A DNA stretch of 64,000 bases from Voacanga thouarsii. Taxonomy: Eukaryota > Streptophyta > Magnoliopsida > Gentianales > Apocynaceae. The stretch spans positions 1,316,001 through 1,380,000 of the forward strand of contig JANUWF010001060.1 of assembly GCA_026120185.1 (NCBI GenBank), read 5' to 3'. Shown here piece after piece: positions 48,460-62,357 of the stretch. The position numbers and the translations under genes were made by a program. Below the pieces are notes generated by a model. It was not told where the DNA came from and searched no databases. It worked only from the letters and a program-made list of their open reading frames with translations. Numbering within the stretch: the first letter of the stretch is position 1; each line of letters opens with the position of its first letter.

Positions 48460-49429
48460 TTCCAAATATGGTCATCCTTTCCAATCTTGTGATTCACAAA
48501 TATTTCAAAATTCTTCTTGAAAAGACCAATCGGCTTCAACAGTGTGTCGTCATAGCCTTCTTATCACACCACTATAGCTATTAGTGAAGAATATTAGTAA
48601 AACATGGCGAAGAAGTGGACAAGAGTTTTGTAGTTCATATGCAATTAGGAGATTAAGAAGATTTGGTTCCTAATAGTGTTTGTAAGTTCTAGAATGGCTG
48701 AAGGTACGCTCTCAATCTCATATGGATTTTCAAGCCCAAAAATTCAAGTTTTCTTGTGTTTTGCCTTCAAAAGGCTCCAGGAGTGTATTTTATCAATGAT
48801 TTTCCGAGTGTAAACTAACTTGATACGACTGCCTGTCTGAAATATAGAACACTTACCAATTAGCATCTCAGATATAAGAAAAAGATGATGCTACAGACTA
48901 ATACAACTGCTTATTCCTTACCTTCCACTTGACCAGCCAGTGCTAACCAGTCATCTGTTTGCTCCATACTTCTGCATTTTTGTAGCTAACATGGCAACAT
49001 GCTTGGTAGGATACAACATTATAAATACTGTAGTAAAGCATGCTGACAATGTAGCTTGACGTTCTTTTATGCCATCCTCTGTGCCTGCAACCTACATACA
49101 TGTAATATATCTTAATACATAAAACTTTGATTTTCACAAGAAATCAAAAGAAAGGAAGAAAGAAATGAAAACAGAAGCTCCTTTGTTCTTAAGAACAACA
49201 TCATGAACATGCTTCAACTAGGTTAATTGATAGTTTAAAAGATGCATAATATACCAGAGTAGTGTATCCACTGATGAAATGGTACATAGTCTGTGTCAGG
49301 CTTAACTTGCTCACTGGTGGAAGAACACCAATGGCATCACAAAAGCGTATAACATTCTTTGCATGGGGACCCACACATAGAATTTTTGCATTTGGAATGT
49401 ATCGATAGGGTAGGTTGCACAAGTGTTTT
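48460..49429 (-). pseudogene. ATP-type phosphoenolpyruvate carboxykinase, C-terminal remnant
   Basis: Four minus-strand exon relics align in order with the C-terminal third of plant PEP carboxykinase, with introns kept. 49429-49255 includes [30 protein letters not shown] and GYTTL. 49091-48922 includes [19 protein letters not shown]. About 48836-48665 includes [18 protein letters not shown]. About 48555-48465 includes [24 protein letters not shown]. Lesions: a one-base frameshift between YPI and YIPNAK in the first relic; TGA at 48951-48953 where the family has Trp; TGA at 48744-48746. The ATP-binding P-loop and the amino two thirds are missing; upstream sequence soon meets the old Copia element. 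Retained introns mean it arose from genomic DNA, not from a processed transcript. Confidence 0.88.
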
Positions 49430-49437
49430 CTGCACAA

Positions 49438-49780
49438 GAAAATAAAAGGATAATTAACATCTTCTAGATTTTTACACGTCCTATTTTCATCAAAATAATG
49501 ATTATTAATATCATCAGTGATCTTTCTGTGTGTGTGGGTGGGTGGGTATATGTGTGTCTCGTGAGTGACAAATGACTCAGGCTCCTATGTACATGACTAA
49601 TCTATTCTTGGATGTTAATCTTTTCTCTTTTAGCCTAAAATTATTTCTCCTAAGTAGAATTAAAATCCCAAACCTTTTTCAACGAGTTTGATGTAACCCA
49701 TTTGATACTTTCGTATATGACAATCAACAAATTTGACTCTGCATTGTTCACAAAATTTTGGGTCTTCTTTTTCATTTACG
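49438..49780. other. Short spacer between PCK remnant and old Copia element
   Basis: About 340 bp with a short GT/GGGT microsatellite near 49529-49558. No further PCK exon could be recognised. Confidence 0.4.
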
Positions 49781-49785
49781 ATTAC
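49781..49785. repeat. Target-site duplication ATTAC, left copy
   Basis: ATTAC directly precedes the 5' LTR and recurs at 62744-62748 directly after the 3' LTR. Confidence 0.8.
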
Positions 49786-51439
49786 TATTAGGATTGTACC
49801 CTAGAAGTAATCATTTGTATAATTTATTTTGTATATTAAATCAATAAAAGGCATTCTTTATCTTTCAGTTTCTTTGTTTCATATGTTTATGTGTATAAAA
49901 TTGTTAGATAAAGTCCCAAGTACAATATTGTGTTAAGAAAATCATGATAGAGATCGTGAAGTGCGGTTCCTACTACGCTAAATTGTGTTTGTATTTAAAT
50001 TATCCATAGTCATAGTATTAATAATATGGGACATCATTAATGCGCTCAAACTAGCACGTATTATACTTCTTGGTTTGATCAAGTGGTGATTCTCACATCC
50101 GTGAGTATTGTGATACTCAAAGTTAACACATGGATGCTTATTATTTGAACAAGTACATTAGATATCCTAACTATGAGATAATTATATGAAAAACTATTTA
50201 GTGCCAGTAATAGAATATCATTATAGTAAATGTGCAAGTATCCTTAGACATAAGAACTCTAAGGTACTTTGTTTGCTAAGCGTTGTACTTTAATTCCAAT
50301 ATCTAGAGAGTCCTTCCAAGACCGCCTATGAGATGAACATTGAATATAACGTGAAGTAAACAAAAATAGTTGAGAGGGTCAATAAATGATTCACCATTCC
50401 TAATAGCAGGAGCGAATATCTCAATGTCACTTGTAGGAATCATTACTCAAGAAGTCTTTAGCCAATGCGACTATGTGTTAGAAATAGTTCCAATTGATAC
50501 ACATAAGTAATGAATTTTGGGAACAAGTACTAAAATATTCGGGTTAGAATTAATTAATATTTTGGAGGAAGTTGGCACTAATTTTATACTCTAAACCGAA
50601 TTAGATGTTGTATGGTAAAATGAGTTTATTGCATTGACGTTTCGTTATGGAAAGGTTCATGTCAAGCATTTGACTTTCTGAACTTTTGGGTGGTCATGAT
50701 GTATTTCTAGATATCGCTCATGATCTGCTTAATATGGATTTGTTAATTAGATGATTAATAAATTTAATTTTAATTAGAATTAATAAATTAATTCCAATTA
50801 TTATGAATTATTAATTCTATAATTATTAGAATTAATTTATATTAGCTACCAATTGACTAAAAAAATCTAATGGGTCACACACAATAAAGAATAAAGTATT
50901 GAGATGTTATTAGATCATATTACGGGGGTTAGTTATGAAAGGAAGAAGTTGTAGTGGTCGAATTATAATTAACTATAATTCATGGGCCATGTTGTAATTA
51001 GAAGAATTCCAATTCTAATTACAATATACAAGATTCCAATTCTTGTAGGATTTGGTTTCCTATTCACAACGGTGGTGATGAAAAATTGTGAGAACCGAAA
51101 ATTGGAAAAAGGAAAATTGGTTTTCTTTTGCTCTTTTTCTCTTAACTAATCCAAGCTACCTTTCGAATTTTACTAGCACAAAATTCAATTGTTCTTTAGT
51201 GCTCCTTATATGGATCAATATTAGAGAAATTTCTATCTGTGGAATTTTGTGATTCGTGCTTGGACAATTTTTTCGAAGGGTTCTGCGCTCGATGAATAAT
51301 TTTAAAATCTACATTTTCGAGGTAATGAATTTTTTTTCCTTCTTCTAACTTGTTTAATTATATACGAATGATCATTCGTGTGGATTTTATTTTATTTTTT
51401 CGCTGCATGTAAATTGGTTTGCATGATCGAAATCCAATA
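49786..51439 (+). repeat. 5' LTR of the old Copia element
   Basis: About 1,654 bp aligning throughout with 61053-62743. Ends are TATTAG...CCAATA instead of TGTTAG...CCAACA. It lacks the CA microsatellite of the 3' copy; the corresponding point is near 51068. Confidence 0.85.
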
Positions 51440-53145
51440 ACTAGAGAATTTATATGGAAGGTACTAGCAAATGCAGGTGTTTTGACAACAGACTTTTTAA
51501 CTCAAGTGCAGGTAGGACTCATCGGTCTTCCTGAAAGAATTTTTAGCCTCAAGTGTTTGCATAAAATGGCATAGAATGAAACTATTAAAAGACAAAAATA
51601 CTTGGTTAACAAGCCAAGAAGTTTCTTTTGGCACATGATGTCATATTTTATTGCATTGGACACAATTTTGTCATTGCTGATGCTACTTATAGAACCCTTC
51701 AAGTACTCGATTTTTGGCTTTATCCTCATAGGATTTCTTGTTCGAGCATGGTAATGAGATTAGCATATTACTAATTAATAAAACTGAGTACTCATCAGAA
51801 GTGTGGTGCCTGCTTTACATAACAACATGAAAATGGTTGCTTCAAATATCGTCTTCTCTACATGTTTTAGGAACTAAAGAAATCATATCACCACTGAAGT
51901 CGTGAATTTGAACAGACCAAAAGCTTCGTAAAACTCTCTTAATAAAATAGTCTCTCTTTCCATTTGCATTGTCTTTGCTGTGTTTACATCTTTCTTTGTG
52001 GTATTTCAAATTGAGATTTGTGACTTTTACAGCATATTTGTTCGAACTTTTAGTGAGCACTTTTGAGTAATTAAATCTAGTTTCATGGCTCAAAACAACT
52101 TATACATCTTGAAGAAATGGTTGAAGAGCTTGAAAAACTTGAGATAGGTGTGTATGGAATATATTTTTAGATTATTTTTATTTACTTACACTAATGCTTT
52201 GATTTATAATTTGTTAATTTTTGGTACAATAACTATTAATTTTTTTTCTTAATTTTATTTTATAGATGTGATTGAAGACCTTGAAATTCTCAAAAATGTC
52301 CTATCGAAGCAAAATTTGGAATGGGACTAGTAATGCATTTGATAGGTAATGCTTGTTTTCTTTGTCTCTCTTCATAATCTTTAAAATTATTGAAGGAACA
52401 ACTTGTTTCTTTAACTGATTTTTGTATTCATAGATAGTCTTCTTGTATAGGCAAAATGTTTTTTTTCATTCTTCTTTTAACTTGCATCTCGGATGCTAAA
52501 ATTTTATTGGTGAATTTTGTAATCCTATAGGTAAAATATTTGTTTTCTTTCTTCATAATCTAGTTGCAGTTATCATGAATTTTGAAATATTTGTTACATC
52601 TCAATTAAATATTTGACATGACTGTTGGACATACATTTTTAGATGGAATTGTAGAAGATGATGAAATGATTTTTGGTGATAGAGTGTTGCTGATGAAGTT
52701 CTTTCAGTTAGAGAGTTTATGAATACTCTTTGGAGTTTTGATGTATAGTGTTGTATTATGAACATTTTTTAAACAAACATTTGGCATATGGTGTTGTACT
52801 AAACAGGAACATTTAGTATATGGATTGCAATATATAGTTATATGTATATGTATATATGTATATATATATATATATATATATGGTAAAAAAATATTAAAAC
52901 TCTCCAAAATCTTATTGGTACTGATTTGGTCCTGTTAGAATCGAAATCCTCGAATCTCTATCCCGACTTGTCCTGAACTGAAGTCCAGAATATCCGTCCC
53001 GACTTGTCCCGAAACTTCGGGACAAGTCGGGATGGAGATTTTAGAACTTCGGTTCGGGACCGGTTCTGAAGATTTGGTGGAACTGAAATTTCGGGATAGT
53101 ACCGGGGATATCAAAATCTCCGAACTAACCCGTGAGCAGCCCTAT
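51440..53145. mobile_element. hAT-like DNA transposon fragment, 3' end preserved
   Basis: The sequence closes with CCCGTGAGCAGCCCTA, which I recognise as the kind of terminus seen in plant hAT (Ricesleeper-like) elements. Just inside are subterminal repeats of CCCGACTTGTCC and CGGGACAAGTCGGG. No complete transposase reading remains and the other terminus was not found, so this is a truncated or non-autonomous copy. Its left border is not established; 51440-52600 may partly be other material. Confidence 0.45.
52997..53032. repeat. Perfect 17-bp-arm hairpin
   Basis: Arms 52997-53013 and 53016-53032 are exact reverse complements separated by AC. The arm core is CCCGACTTGTCCCG. It lies within the subterminal repeats of the hAT-like end. 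Confidence 0.9.
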
Positions 53146-56100
53146 TACGTGTGGTGTGAATAGGTTGACCAAATTTTGGGTAGCACACACAGGAAAAATA
53201 GCTTCGGTTTTCCTTGAAACAAAACAAGCCATTTTCTTGTCATTTTTCCTCAACTTTTAACTCTACCATTTCTCTTCTAATCTTTTCACCCTAATTCTAC
53301 TTTCATCGGTAGAGACCATGTGAAATTCCACCTAAAGCCAACCTTAGAATAAGGGGATTGGGATGCATATCATATTATTATGCACGAAAATATATATTTT
53401 TGAATGATTTTATGTGCATTAGAATTATAATTTATAGGTTAGATGGCTTATCTATACTTATTGAGTAGGAAGGGTAAAGAGGTAATTTCGCTTGAGGTCG
53501 AAATAGGAAGATGGCTTAAAGTTTAGATAAGAAGAATATTTAAGTGAGAAAATAAGAACAAGAGTTAGCGTGGTCAAGTGCTTAGAGCATTGTGAATTAA
53601 TCACTAAGGTTAGATAGGAATGTTGTCTTAGTCATGATTATCTTAGCTATATTTGAATTTTTATTTTTCTTACATTCCTTAAAGATAGGAATGTTGTCTT
53701 AGGGGAGACATGAAGAGAATGTTTTAATCATATAATCGTGTTCTAAAAAGAATTCTAGAGGAATTATTATCCTTTTTATTACCTCTAGTTTTGTCTTAAT
53801 ATCTTCATAATTTAAATAACCCAAAATTCATTAAATCTCTTCTTTTAATTCCAAAAATTCTGCGATAATTCTTTAGCCTTGAATTTTAAAAATCAATCTT
53901 GAAGGTTAGAGGATTGGCCGAAAATAAGAGAGAAGTTAGGAAGGGTTCCTAAGAGAAATAAATCACCATGGTAGAACTTTCAATCTTACCTTCATGTTGT
54001 TCATGGTTTTAATGAAGAAAAATCTGAAAATTTTCCAAAATTCTTGGCAGACCAGCTTCCAAAAAATTCAGCTAGGAATCCTAACCATTTGTTTCCAGAA
54101 AAATGGTCATTTCATGTGGCTTGAAGATTGAAAATTTTGTGCAAACTTCGCACTGCACAATCTACACAAAATCAGAAAAATTTCCTGTACAAATTCGCTA
54201 CACACTATGCTGCAAGTGAAGCTGTCTTTTGTCATCAATTCAGCTGAAGCATCCTCTATTTTTCTCCAGAAAGAAGGCTAAAAAATCACCCTTGAAAGAC
54301 CTTCAAACCCTTCTCAAAACCAGCTGCAAATCGAGCTAAAGAAATGCAAAAATTTTTGCACTGAAAATCTTGAACAACTTTGAAACTAGAAAAATTCCCA
54401 GCATTGTCTCTCTATGCCTAGATAGAAAAACACCTTCAAACCTCTGTAAAATGGATCTTGTTCAGCCATGGATTGAACACCATTAACCTCCACACTTACC
54501 TTGAGTACTTGGATTCCATGATCACACCTCAAAAACCTCCTAAGATCATTCTATCCAAAACACTTTTGAACTTTAAAAAAATTCTAGAATTCTTGCTTCT
54601 TTAAACCACTCTTGTATCAAGCTAGCAAATTAGAATTTCCTCTACCATTGTAGACTGAATTTTGACCAGCAGTAAAGCCTGAACAGTCTTCATTCCTTGC
54701 CTTAAACTTGATCAGTCCAGCCAGGCACCATTGAAGAGCAAAGAAACCCCCTTAATCAAACACCATTAGCTAACCTCCTACCTCAAACAACTCCACAATT
54801 TTCTCCATTTGAATTTCAAATAAAATTTGATCATTCTCTCTCTTTCTAGCTGAAAACCGAAACTCCCATCTATCCTAGACCAATTGGCCAACATCATTTC
54901 AGATTTCGTAAAGCCTTTTCTCTCAAATTCTCTCAAACATACCAAGAACACACACTACACTTCTTCATGCCTAAACGTACCCTAAACACCTTCAATCACT
55001 CTCAAATACTCCATATTACTCCTACTTAATCCCTAGTATTCATTTCTGGTCTTTATAACATAAAATCACGCAAAAGAGAATTTTCTATCGGATCAAAATC
55101 AGTTTTTTCTTGAAGGACTCAAGAACATCATCAAAGTAAATCAAGAACAACCTTCTTGTTCATCCTCTTCCATTCAATTTTCAATATACTATTCTAATAC
55201 TCTCTCTCTCTCTCTCAGCCGAAATGGTTGATCAACCATCAACCATGGTTGTTTTTTTCCTTCGACAACTAAAGGCTCTCAATCGTGTGGACCTTCTTTA
55301 GTTTTCATCAAGCGATCGTTTATCAAGTATTTTTTCTTAAATCCTCCTTTTTTATTTCTGAATCCATATCTCCTAGATATTAATAAAAAGATTGAATATG
55401 AATGGGGAATTGAGTGTATGCATGTGGATGAAGGGGTTGGGGTTAAGACATGAGGATTAGTGTATATGACTAAGCTATATGGATTTTCCTTTTGAATTTA
55501 TGCATGTTCATCATGCTTAATGAAATTTATGGATGTTTGAAGTATGTTAGATATTATGACACCAATGGTGATTAGGCTTTTATATTCTTAAGTTTCAATA
55601 AAGTCATGAATGATGATCATGCCTAGTAAGAGATTGACCATGTGATAGTATGTGTTAATTCAAGCATATGTTCATGAATAGTTTAGCCTATTAGTTGATA
55701 TTTGAGAATGTGTTCATAAATCTTGTCTAGTAATAAGAGAATCATGATTATTTTTTTATTAATCCTAGGTTATTTTTATTAACAAATTTTATTATTTTAA
55801 TTAGAAATACCTCTATATTTTTCCTAAGAGTTTCGAAATTCCTAGGGAGATTTGGAAATGGAATATTAATATTTTATTAGTCAAATAAATAATATCTTTT
55901 ATTAATAATATATATAATAAATAAATCTTTTATATAAATAATAATAATAAATGAAATATTAGAATTAATTAATGACCTTGTAGACCCTAGTTAAATTTTT
56001 ACCTATATCCCTAAATATTATTTATAATAAAATTTATCTATTATTTATTAATTAAAAATTTAATATAATTCATTTATTATTACTAATTATTTATTATCTA

Positions 56101-57607
56101 TTAATTATTAATTAAAAATTAATTATAATTATTTATTTATTTATTTATAATAATACTATTTAAAAATTACCATTTACTAATATTATTTAGGACTTAGTAT
56201 TATTCAATATTTTATTTATTAACATTAATACTCAAAACTTATTATTTAAAATCATAACTTATTAGTAATTATTTTAGAACCACTAGTTATTTTAACTTAT
56301 CCAGCTAGATTTATTTTATAAAATACTTTATTATCTATCCTTAAAGCTTAGAACATTATGGTCATGGTTAGTCATGGTTGAAACTAGTTGAGTTATGAAT
56401 TATTTATGTAAGGAAGATATAGTTCAAATGTATCCTTATACCTTGTGTTTACCCCAAACGGGGTTAGGTTGACCTTGAAAGACCTTTGAATCCTAACAGA
56501 GTAAAGGATCAAGTAAACTCTTGCATGGAGTAATTTGAAGATAAAAAATTATTGTGACAAGCCAAATTCAATGTGTATGATCATTTGATTGTAAAGGCAA
56601 TTAAGGACTATTTTCCCTTTCTATTTCAATCAAGCAAATCATTTGCAAATTAAACAAGCAGTTTTACATAAAATGCTAAACTCTTTCTAAAACCCAACTT
56701 TAACAAGCATGGTAGAAACCCTTAATTGCTATTTCCAAGTAAACCATTGTATGATCAATTTTCTCTCAAGTGGGACAAGCAACGTTGAGTATTCAATAAC
56801 GGTAGACTACCAGGACTAGTCTTTGAAAGGTTATGATAAGTCTCTCAGTAAGTGATTACCTTTGAGAGGTTAGTCCTTCCCGGATAGGATGCCAGTCCGG
56901 TAGGTCATACCGGTCCAAGCTAGTAAGTTTCAGTCAAGTGGACCGTGTGTTTTGGAAGTGGACAATCGGTAAGTTTGGGGTGTAGAGATGGAGGAGTATA
57001 TCACCCGATAGGCCGTACACTTACCTTATGTCAGCATACTCAACGTGTGGCAGTCTGACCGGCAACATACTCAATTTGTGGCATTCTGACCATTATATTG
57101 TCATGGAGCCCAACGTGTGGTGCCATGACTATCTCTTTGGGTGGTTGTATTTATTGTGCACATGTATGGTTTGGAAAGTAAAACACCACTCTTTATTTTT
57201 AATATTTGTTTAATGCTTGCCAATACTTTCTCTTATAAAATTAATTGTTACAACTTGCATACATGAACTGTTTTACTTGAAACACTCAAAGCACATATGG
57301 GTTTATTGAGATTTTTATCTCACCACCATTTATACCATATTTTCAGGTCGATCCTACTGTGAAGGTCATTAGCTAGATTGTTGCATATGATTTTGAAGAC
57401 TCTCTGCTATTTTTGTTATGTATTGCTTTCGAGAGATTGTAGCAGACAATTATTTTTGAATTTGTTCATGTATTGTTGGGTTGTAATAAGTTTAATTTTG
57501 AAATATTTATTTTATTTTATTTTTTGTGACCTAGTTATAAAGATCCCATTGGCCTATGGACGGGATGACATCCCCGACCCTGATGGGCCTAGGTAGTAGG
57601 GTGTTAC
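53146..57607. other. Unassigned non-coding block, possibly a solo LTR of a Ty3-type element
   Basis: About 4.4 kb with no long reading. It ends GGGTGTTACA at 57607, a common closing motif of plant Ty3 LTRs, and contains GGTAATTTCGCTTGAGGTCG near 53489, which resembles text in such LTRs. No matching TG start, target duplication or second copy was found, so the assignment is tentative. A CT-rich run lies at 55200-55218 and a very AT-rich stretch at about 55740-56330. Confidence 0.3.
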
Positions 57608-57849
57608 AGGCCGTGTAGTTAGAGAATACTCTGAAAGGTCAAGAGTTAGTGGTAAGTGTTTAATACGAATGAGTCGACAGTTAGTTGGTATTCCCGTGAA
57701 ATAAGTAGACATTCCTGTTCAACAAGAGTTGTTGAACTCGAATCCAACTCTAGTTATTAAAGTTAATCACTTTAGAAGTAAGTATTTCTAGACTTTGGCT
57801 CGAAAAAATTTTAATTTGTTGTCTTATGTTGTGTATTTAATTTTCCTAT

Positions 57850-60800
57850 GATTTTTCAAATGGTCTATTAGAAATGCAACTGTAAAAGCTACTTGGTGAC
57901 TGTTAAAGCAAACAAGCAGAAAGAGAAGCATGCAAGTACTTCTACTTTCACTCCTGGTATGTTTATGATTGAGATCAATACCGTATTTAATAATGAGATA
58001 TGAATATTAGATACCGGATGTGGATCTCATTTATACAATAATTTACAGTAGTAGGAAGTTGGAAAAAGATGGTTTGGACCTTCGTACAACAAATGGAGCA
58101 AAAGTTACTGCACTTGCCGTAAGGACTTATTGTTTACACTTGCCTTTCGAATTAATTCTAGAACTACAAAACTGTTTTATGTACGAGTTTTACTTAAAAA
58201 TATTATATCAATTGCTTATTTAGATTTGTTTAGATTTTATTTAAATTTTAAGAATAAAAGTTATTTTTTTCATTAAATGATATCCATTATAGTATTGCAA
58301 CTTTGATGAATGGTTTATATGTTCTAGAAATAAAAATTAAGTTCTTAATATAAATAATAAAAGGCCAAGAAAAGATAACATAAACACATCTTACTTATGG
58401 CATTGTCGTTTAGGCCATGTAAATGAGAATCACATTTCTAAGTTACATAAATGTAGTGACTTAGACTTATTTGATTTTGAATCATACGAGACTTGTGAAT
58501 CTTGTTTATTATGAAAAATGACTAAAACCTCTTTTTCTAAGAAAGGGGATATAACTAAGTAATTATTGGAAGTAATACATACTAATATATGTGGACCAAT
58601 GACATTGCAAGTAAGAGAGAGTTATCAATACTTCATTACCTTCATCGATGATTATTCTTGATTTGGGTATTTGTATTTAGTGAAATACAAATCTGAAGCC
58701 TTTGACAAATTCAAAGAATTCAGAAATGAAGTAGAGAAACAATTTGGTAAGAGTATTAAAACTCTAAGATCTGATCAAAGAAGCGAATACTTGAGTCAAG
58801 AGTTTCTAAATTATCTTAGAGATAATGGGATATTATCTTAATGGACTCCACCATATACATCTCAGCATAATGGTGTATCTAAAAGAAGGAATCGAATTTT
58901 ATTAGATATGGTTCGATCCATAATAGCTTTTGCTGATCTACCAAAATTGTTTTGGGGATATGCACTAGAAATTACTGTTTATATTTTAAACAAAATTCCA
59001 TAAAAAATAGTTGACACTACCCTGTTTGAGCTATTTTATGGTAAGAGACCAAAGCTAACTCGTATGAAAATTTAGGGATGCCTTGTTTATTTAAAAGAAC
59101 AAAGTCAGACAAATTCAAGAATAAGTCTGACAAGTGTTTGTTTGTTGGATATCCAAGAGAATCTTATGGATATTCTTTCTATCTCCTTATTGAAAACAAA
59201 GTGTTTGTTTCAAGACATGCCATTTTTCTAGAAAAGGAATTCGTGCTTAAGGGAGATATTGTGAGCAAAATTGAACTTAGTGAAGTTCAAAAAGCACAAA
59301 CAAATGATCAACCATTTGATCCTGAATCTATTGATGAAATAGATGAACCATTTAATATACAAAAATCTTATAAGTTAAGTAGGATACGTATGACACCTGA
59401 AAGATATGGATTTCTCATCACTGACCACAATGGCGTATCGCTCATAGAAGAAGATGAGCCTACCACTTACGAAGAAGTTCTGAATAGTTTAGAATCTAAC
59501 AAATGACTTAAAGCCATGAAGTCAAAAATAGATTTCATGTATGACAATTAAGTTTAGACTTTGGTTGATCCACCTTAAGGGATAAAACCCATAAGGTGCA
59601 AATGAGTTGTCAAGAAGAAAACCGACATGGATGGTAAGGTAATTACCTATATAATGCACAATTGGTTGTAGAAAGTCATCGTCAGAAATAAGGTGTTGAC
59701 TATGACGAAACTTTTTCACCAATTGCAATGGTAAAATCCACTAAGATACTCCTAGTACTTGCCCTTCATTATGATTATGAGATTTGGCAAATTGATGTGA
59801 AAATAGCTTTCCTTAATGGAAATTTGACCAAGGAAGTATACATGACACAACATAAGGGTTTTACATCCAAGGATCACACTCAAGTGTGCAAGTTGCAAAG
59901 ATCCATTTATGGATGAAAGCAAGCTTCTAGGTGTTGAAACATCCATTTTGATGAAACAATTAAAGAATTCGGTTTCAAACAAAATATGGATGAACCTTGT
60001 GTATATAAAACGGTTAGTGGGAGTGCAATTGTTTTCCTATTACTATATGTAGATGACATATTACTAATAGGAAATGATGCCTCTATTCTATAATTAGTCA
60101 AGATTTAGTTATCCAAGAAGTTCTCTATGAAAAATCTTGGAGATGCAACCTATATTTTGGGAACAAAAATCTATAAAAATAGATAAAAAAAAGGTTATTT
60201 GGTCTTTCACAATCTACATACATAGACAAAGTTCTAAAGAGGTTTAGCATGAATCAATCCAAGAAGGGATTCTTACCCATGACCCATGGGGTAAGCCTTT
60301 CAAAATCTATGTGTCCTAAGACACAAGATGAAAATGATCACATAAATAAGATACCATATACTTTGACAATTGATTCTATCATGTATGCTATAATATGTAC
60401 TAAGTCTGATGTATCTTGTACTCTTAGTTTGACGGGCAGATACTAATTAGACCCACCCTGGAGAAGGTCATTGATTAACTGTCAAGAATATCCTTAATTA
60501 CTTAAGAAGAATTAAGGATGTATTCTTGGTATATGAAGATGGTGACTTGCAAGTTAAATGGTATACTAATACCAATTTTCAATCTAATAAAGATGATTAC
60601 AAATCCCAATCAGGATACATGTTTACTTTTGTAGGTAGAGTAATTAGTTGAAAAAATTCCAAACAAGATATAACTGCCGACTCAACCACTGAAGCTGAGT
60701 ACATATCAGCTTCCGATGTAGCTAAGGAGGCGGTCTGAAACAAGATGTTCTTTATAGAACTAGGTGTGGTATCTAGAATGTTTTATCCAATACCCTTATA

Positions 60801-61038
60801 TTGTGATAACAATAGAGCCATTGCATAAGTAAAAGAACTATGGTCTCATCAATGATCCAAATATGTACTTAGGCGCCATCACTTGATTAGAGAAATCATT
60901 GATAGAAAACATATAAAGATAAAGAAAGTTTCCACTGATCAAAACATAGCTGATCTACTTACAAAGGCATTATCCCAAAAGACACATGATGGTCATGTTC
61001 AATTATTTGGTATTAGATACATGAATGATTGGGTCTAG
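57850..61038 (+). pseudogene. Copia pol remnant (protease to RNase H), heavily decayed
   Basis: Recognisable in order: a protease site (ILDTGCGSHL near 58005); integrase pieces (near 58400-58900, including FITFIDDYS and TLRSDQRSEYL); the linker reading 59078-59506; reverse transcriptase ([20 protein letters not shown] near 59770; [14 protein letters not shown] near 60040, catalytic motif still present); and RNase H pieces to the TAG at 61036-61038. More than a dozen stops and several frameshifts are present. Many stops sit at conserved Trp, Gln or Arg codons and fit C-to-T or G-to-A change. Gag is absent. Confidence 0.88.
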
Positions 61039-61052
61039 TGCAAGTGGGAGAT
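61039..61052 (+). other. Polypurine tract of the old Copia element
   Basis: The purine-rich stretch GCAAGTGGGAGAT precedes the TGTTAG start of the 3' LTR, nearly identical to the tract of the younger element at 22087-22100. Confidence 0.75.
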
Positions 61053-62323
61053 TGTTAGAATTATGCCCTAGAAGTAATTATTTGTACAATATATTTTGCA
61101 TATTAAATCAATAAAAGGCATTCTTTATCTTTCAATTTCTTTGTTTCATATGTTTATGTATATAAAACTATTAGATAAAGTTTCAAATACAATACTGTGT
61201 TAAGAAAATCATAATAGAGATTGTAATGTGCGGTTCCTACTACACTGAACTGTGTTTGTACTTAAATTACCCCTAGTCGTAGTATTAATGATATAGGACA
61301 TCATTAATGGACTAAGACTAGCACGTGTTATACTTCTTAGTTTGATCAAGTAGTGGTTCTCACATCTATAAGTATTGTGATACTTAAAATTAATATGTGG
61401 ATACTTGTTATTTGAACAAGTATATTGAATGACTTAACTATGAAATAATTACATGGATAACTATTTAGTATCAGTAATAGAATTTCATTATAGCAAATGT
61501 GCAAGTATCCTTAGACTTGAGAACTCAAAAGTACTTTGTTTGTTAAGCGTTGTACTTTGATTCCAATATCTGAAGTCCTTCCAAGACCGCCTATGAGATG
61601 AATATTGGGTATAACGTGAAGTAAACGAAAGTAGTTGAGATGGTCAATAAGGGATTCACTATTCGTAATAGTAGGAGCGAATATCTCAAGGCTACTTATA
61701 AGAATCATTACTCAAGAAGTCCTTAGTAAATGTGACTATGTATTGAAAATAGTTTCAATTTATACACATGATGAGTAATGGATTATGGGAACAAGTACTA
61801 AAATATCGAGTTAGAATTAATTAATATTCTGGAGGAGTTGGTACTAATTTCATACTCTAAACTGAATGAGATATTGTATGGTGAAATGAATTTATTGTAC
61901 TGACATTTCGCTATTAAAAGGTTCATGTTAAACCACTTGACTTTCTGAAGGATGGTTATGATGTATTGCTATATACCGCTTATGATTTGCTTAATATGGA
62001 TTTGTTAATTAGAGAATTAATAAATTTAGTCTTAATTAGAATTAATAAATTAATTCTAATTATTAAGGATTATTAATTCTATAATAATTAGAATTAATTC
62101 ATGTTAATTACCAATTGACTAGAAAAGCCTAATGGGTCACACACAATAATGGATAACGTACTCGAGATGTTATTAGATAACATTACGGGACTAGTTATGA
62201 AAAGAAGAAGTTATAGTGGTTGAATTATAATTAACTATAATTCATGGGCCATATTGTAATTAGAAGAATTTCAATTCTAATTACAATATATAGCATTCTA
62301 ATTCTTGTAGGATTTGGTTTCCT

Positions 62324-62357
<34 letters not shown>

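Noticed and set aside
51502..52093. Two minus-strand frames after the old 5' LTR
   Set aside because: No family resemblance and AT-rich composition; they could be chance readings in transposon debris.
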